Part shown: piece by piece, positions 6,948 through 7,289 of the stretch
Numbering within the stretch: position 1 is the first letter of the stretch
Layout of the letters: every line of letters begins with the position of its first letter
NCBI GenBank assembly: GCA_024679435.1
Contig: JAIBDK010000115.1
Location: forward strand, 1-7,289
Reading direction: 5' to 3'
Length of the DNA: 7,289 nt
DNA from: Gammaproteobacteria bacterium
GTDB lineage: Bacteria; Pseudomonadota; Gammaproteobacteria; Arenicellales; Poriferihabitantaceae
The notes under the pieces: model-generated
Database searches by the model: none
What the model saw: the letters and a program-made list of their open reading frames with translations, nothing else
What the model was told of the DNA's origin: nothing
Made by a program: the position numbers and the translations under genes

Positions 6948-7289
6948 ATGACCACAGAAGTGCCCTGCAAATTCTGCAATCCAAGCCAAGAAAGGTTGCT
7001 GTTAAAAGGAACGCTGGGTTTTGTTTCCTGGGATCGGCACCCTGTTAACAAGGGGCATATTCTGGTTATGCCCTATCGCCATTTTTCAGACTATTTTGAC
7101 ATTACTAAGGAAGAACGCATCGAGATGTGGGAACTTGTTCAGTCTGCAAAGTCTATTGTTGACGAGAAATATAACCCCGACGGTTACAACATTGGAATAA
7201 ACGTAGGAAAATGGGCAGGACAGTCTATTCCACACTTGCATATTCATCTAATCCCAAGATTCAAAGGAGATGTTGAGAATCCAAAAGGA
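6948..7289 (+). CDS. HIT-family nucleotide hydrolase/transferase (partial, runs off the right edge)
   Basis: The frame stays open for 114 codons to the last base, so the 3' end is missing. Near the C-terminal end is the histidine triad His96-Leu-His98-Ile-His100, preceded by GQSIP and followed by LIPRFKGD, the signature of HIT proteins acting on nucleotides through a histidine nucleotidyl intermediate. An N-terminal CKFC (Cys7, Cys10) resembles the zinc-binding pair of bacterial Hint-like members. GHILVMPYRH at 36-45 and DGYNIGINVG at 78-87 are further family blocks. Since HIT proteins of this type are usually about 120-160 residues, most of the protein is present. An in-frame TAA at 6933-6935 limits the start, making ATG 6948 the natural choice, though its ribosome-binding site is weak. 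The likely substrate is a dinucleoside polyphosphate or AMP/GMP conjugate; this is family knowledge, not visible here. Confidence 0.93.
   Translation, partial: MTTEVPCKFCNPSQERLLLKGTLGFVSWDRHPVNKGHILVMPYRHFSDYFDITKEERIEMWELVQSAKSIVDEKYNPDGYNIGINVGKWAGQSIPHLHIHLIPRFKGDVENPKG

Overview
The window looks like chromosomal DNA from a Gram-negative bacterium, most likely a gammaproteobacterium, possibly marine. I infer this from roughly half-GC base composition judged by eye, a Tat-exported solute-binding protein, Sec-type periplasmic export, and the general style of the proteins. No marker gene fixes the taxon. All seven genes I can support lie on the + strand and are densely packed. There are no RNA genes, mobile elements, CRISPR arrays or long repeats, and no gene-free stretch longer than about 170 bases.

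Left part (1-5163): a complete peptide/opine/nickel-type (Dpp/Opp family) ABC importer operon, apart from the first few codons of its first gene. The order is solute-binding protein (Tat signal, frame open at the left edge), a strong intrinsic terminator-like hairpin, DppB-like permease, DppC-like permease, then one protein carrying both ATPase domains (DppD-DppF type fusion). The binding protein would catch the substrate in the periplasm, the two permeases form the channel, and the double ATPase powers import. The hairpin between the binding-protein gene and the rest probably lets the binding protein be made in excess. The substrate cannot be read from the sequence; a short peptide or similar compound is the default guess.

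Right part (5274-7289): three separate small genes. The first is a metallo-beta-lactamase-fold hydrolase of the UlaG/UPF0173 type with an apparent Sec signal peptide. The second is a two-domain ChrR-like cupin with both metal sites intact. The third is a HIT-family nucleotide hydrolase/transferase, cut by the right edge. The hydrolase and cupin genes are 39 bases apart and may be co-transcribed. The HIT gene follows a 168-base spacer containing two inverted repeats.

I see no convincing new system. The points most worth a second look are the exported hydrolase beside a peptide-type importer, the double hairpin between the binding protein and permease genes, and the paired inverted repeats ahead of the HIT gene.
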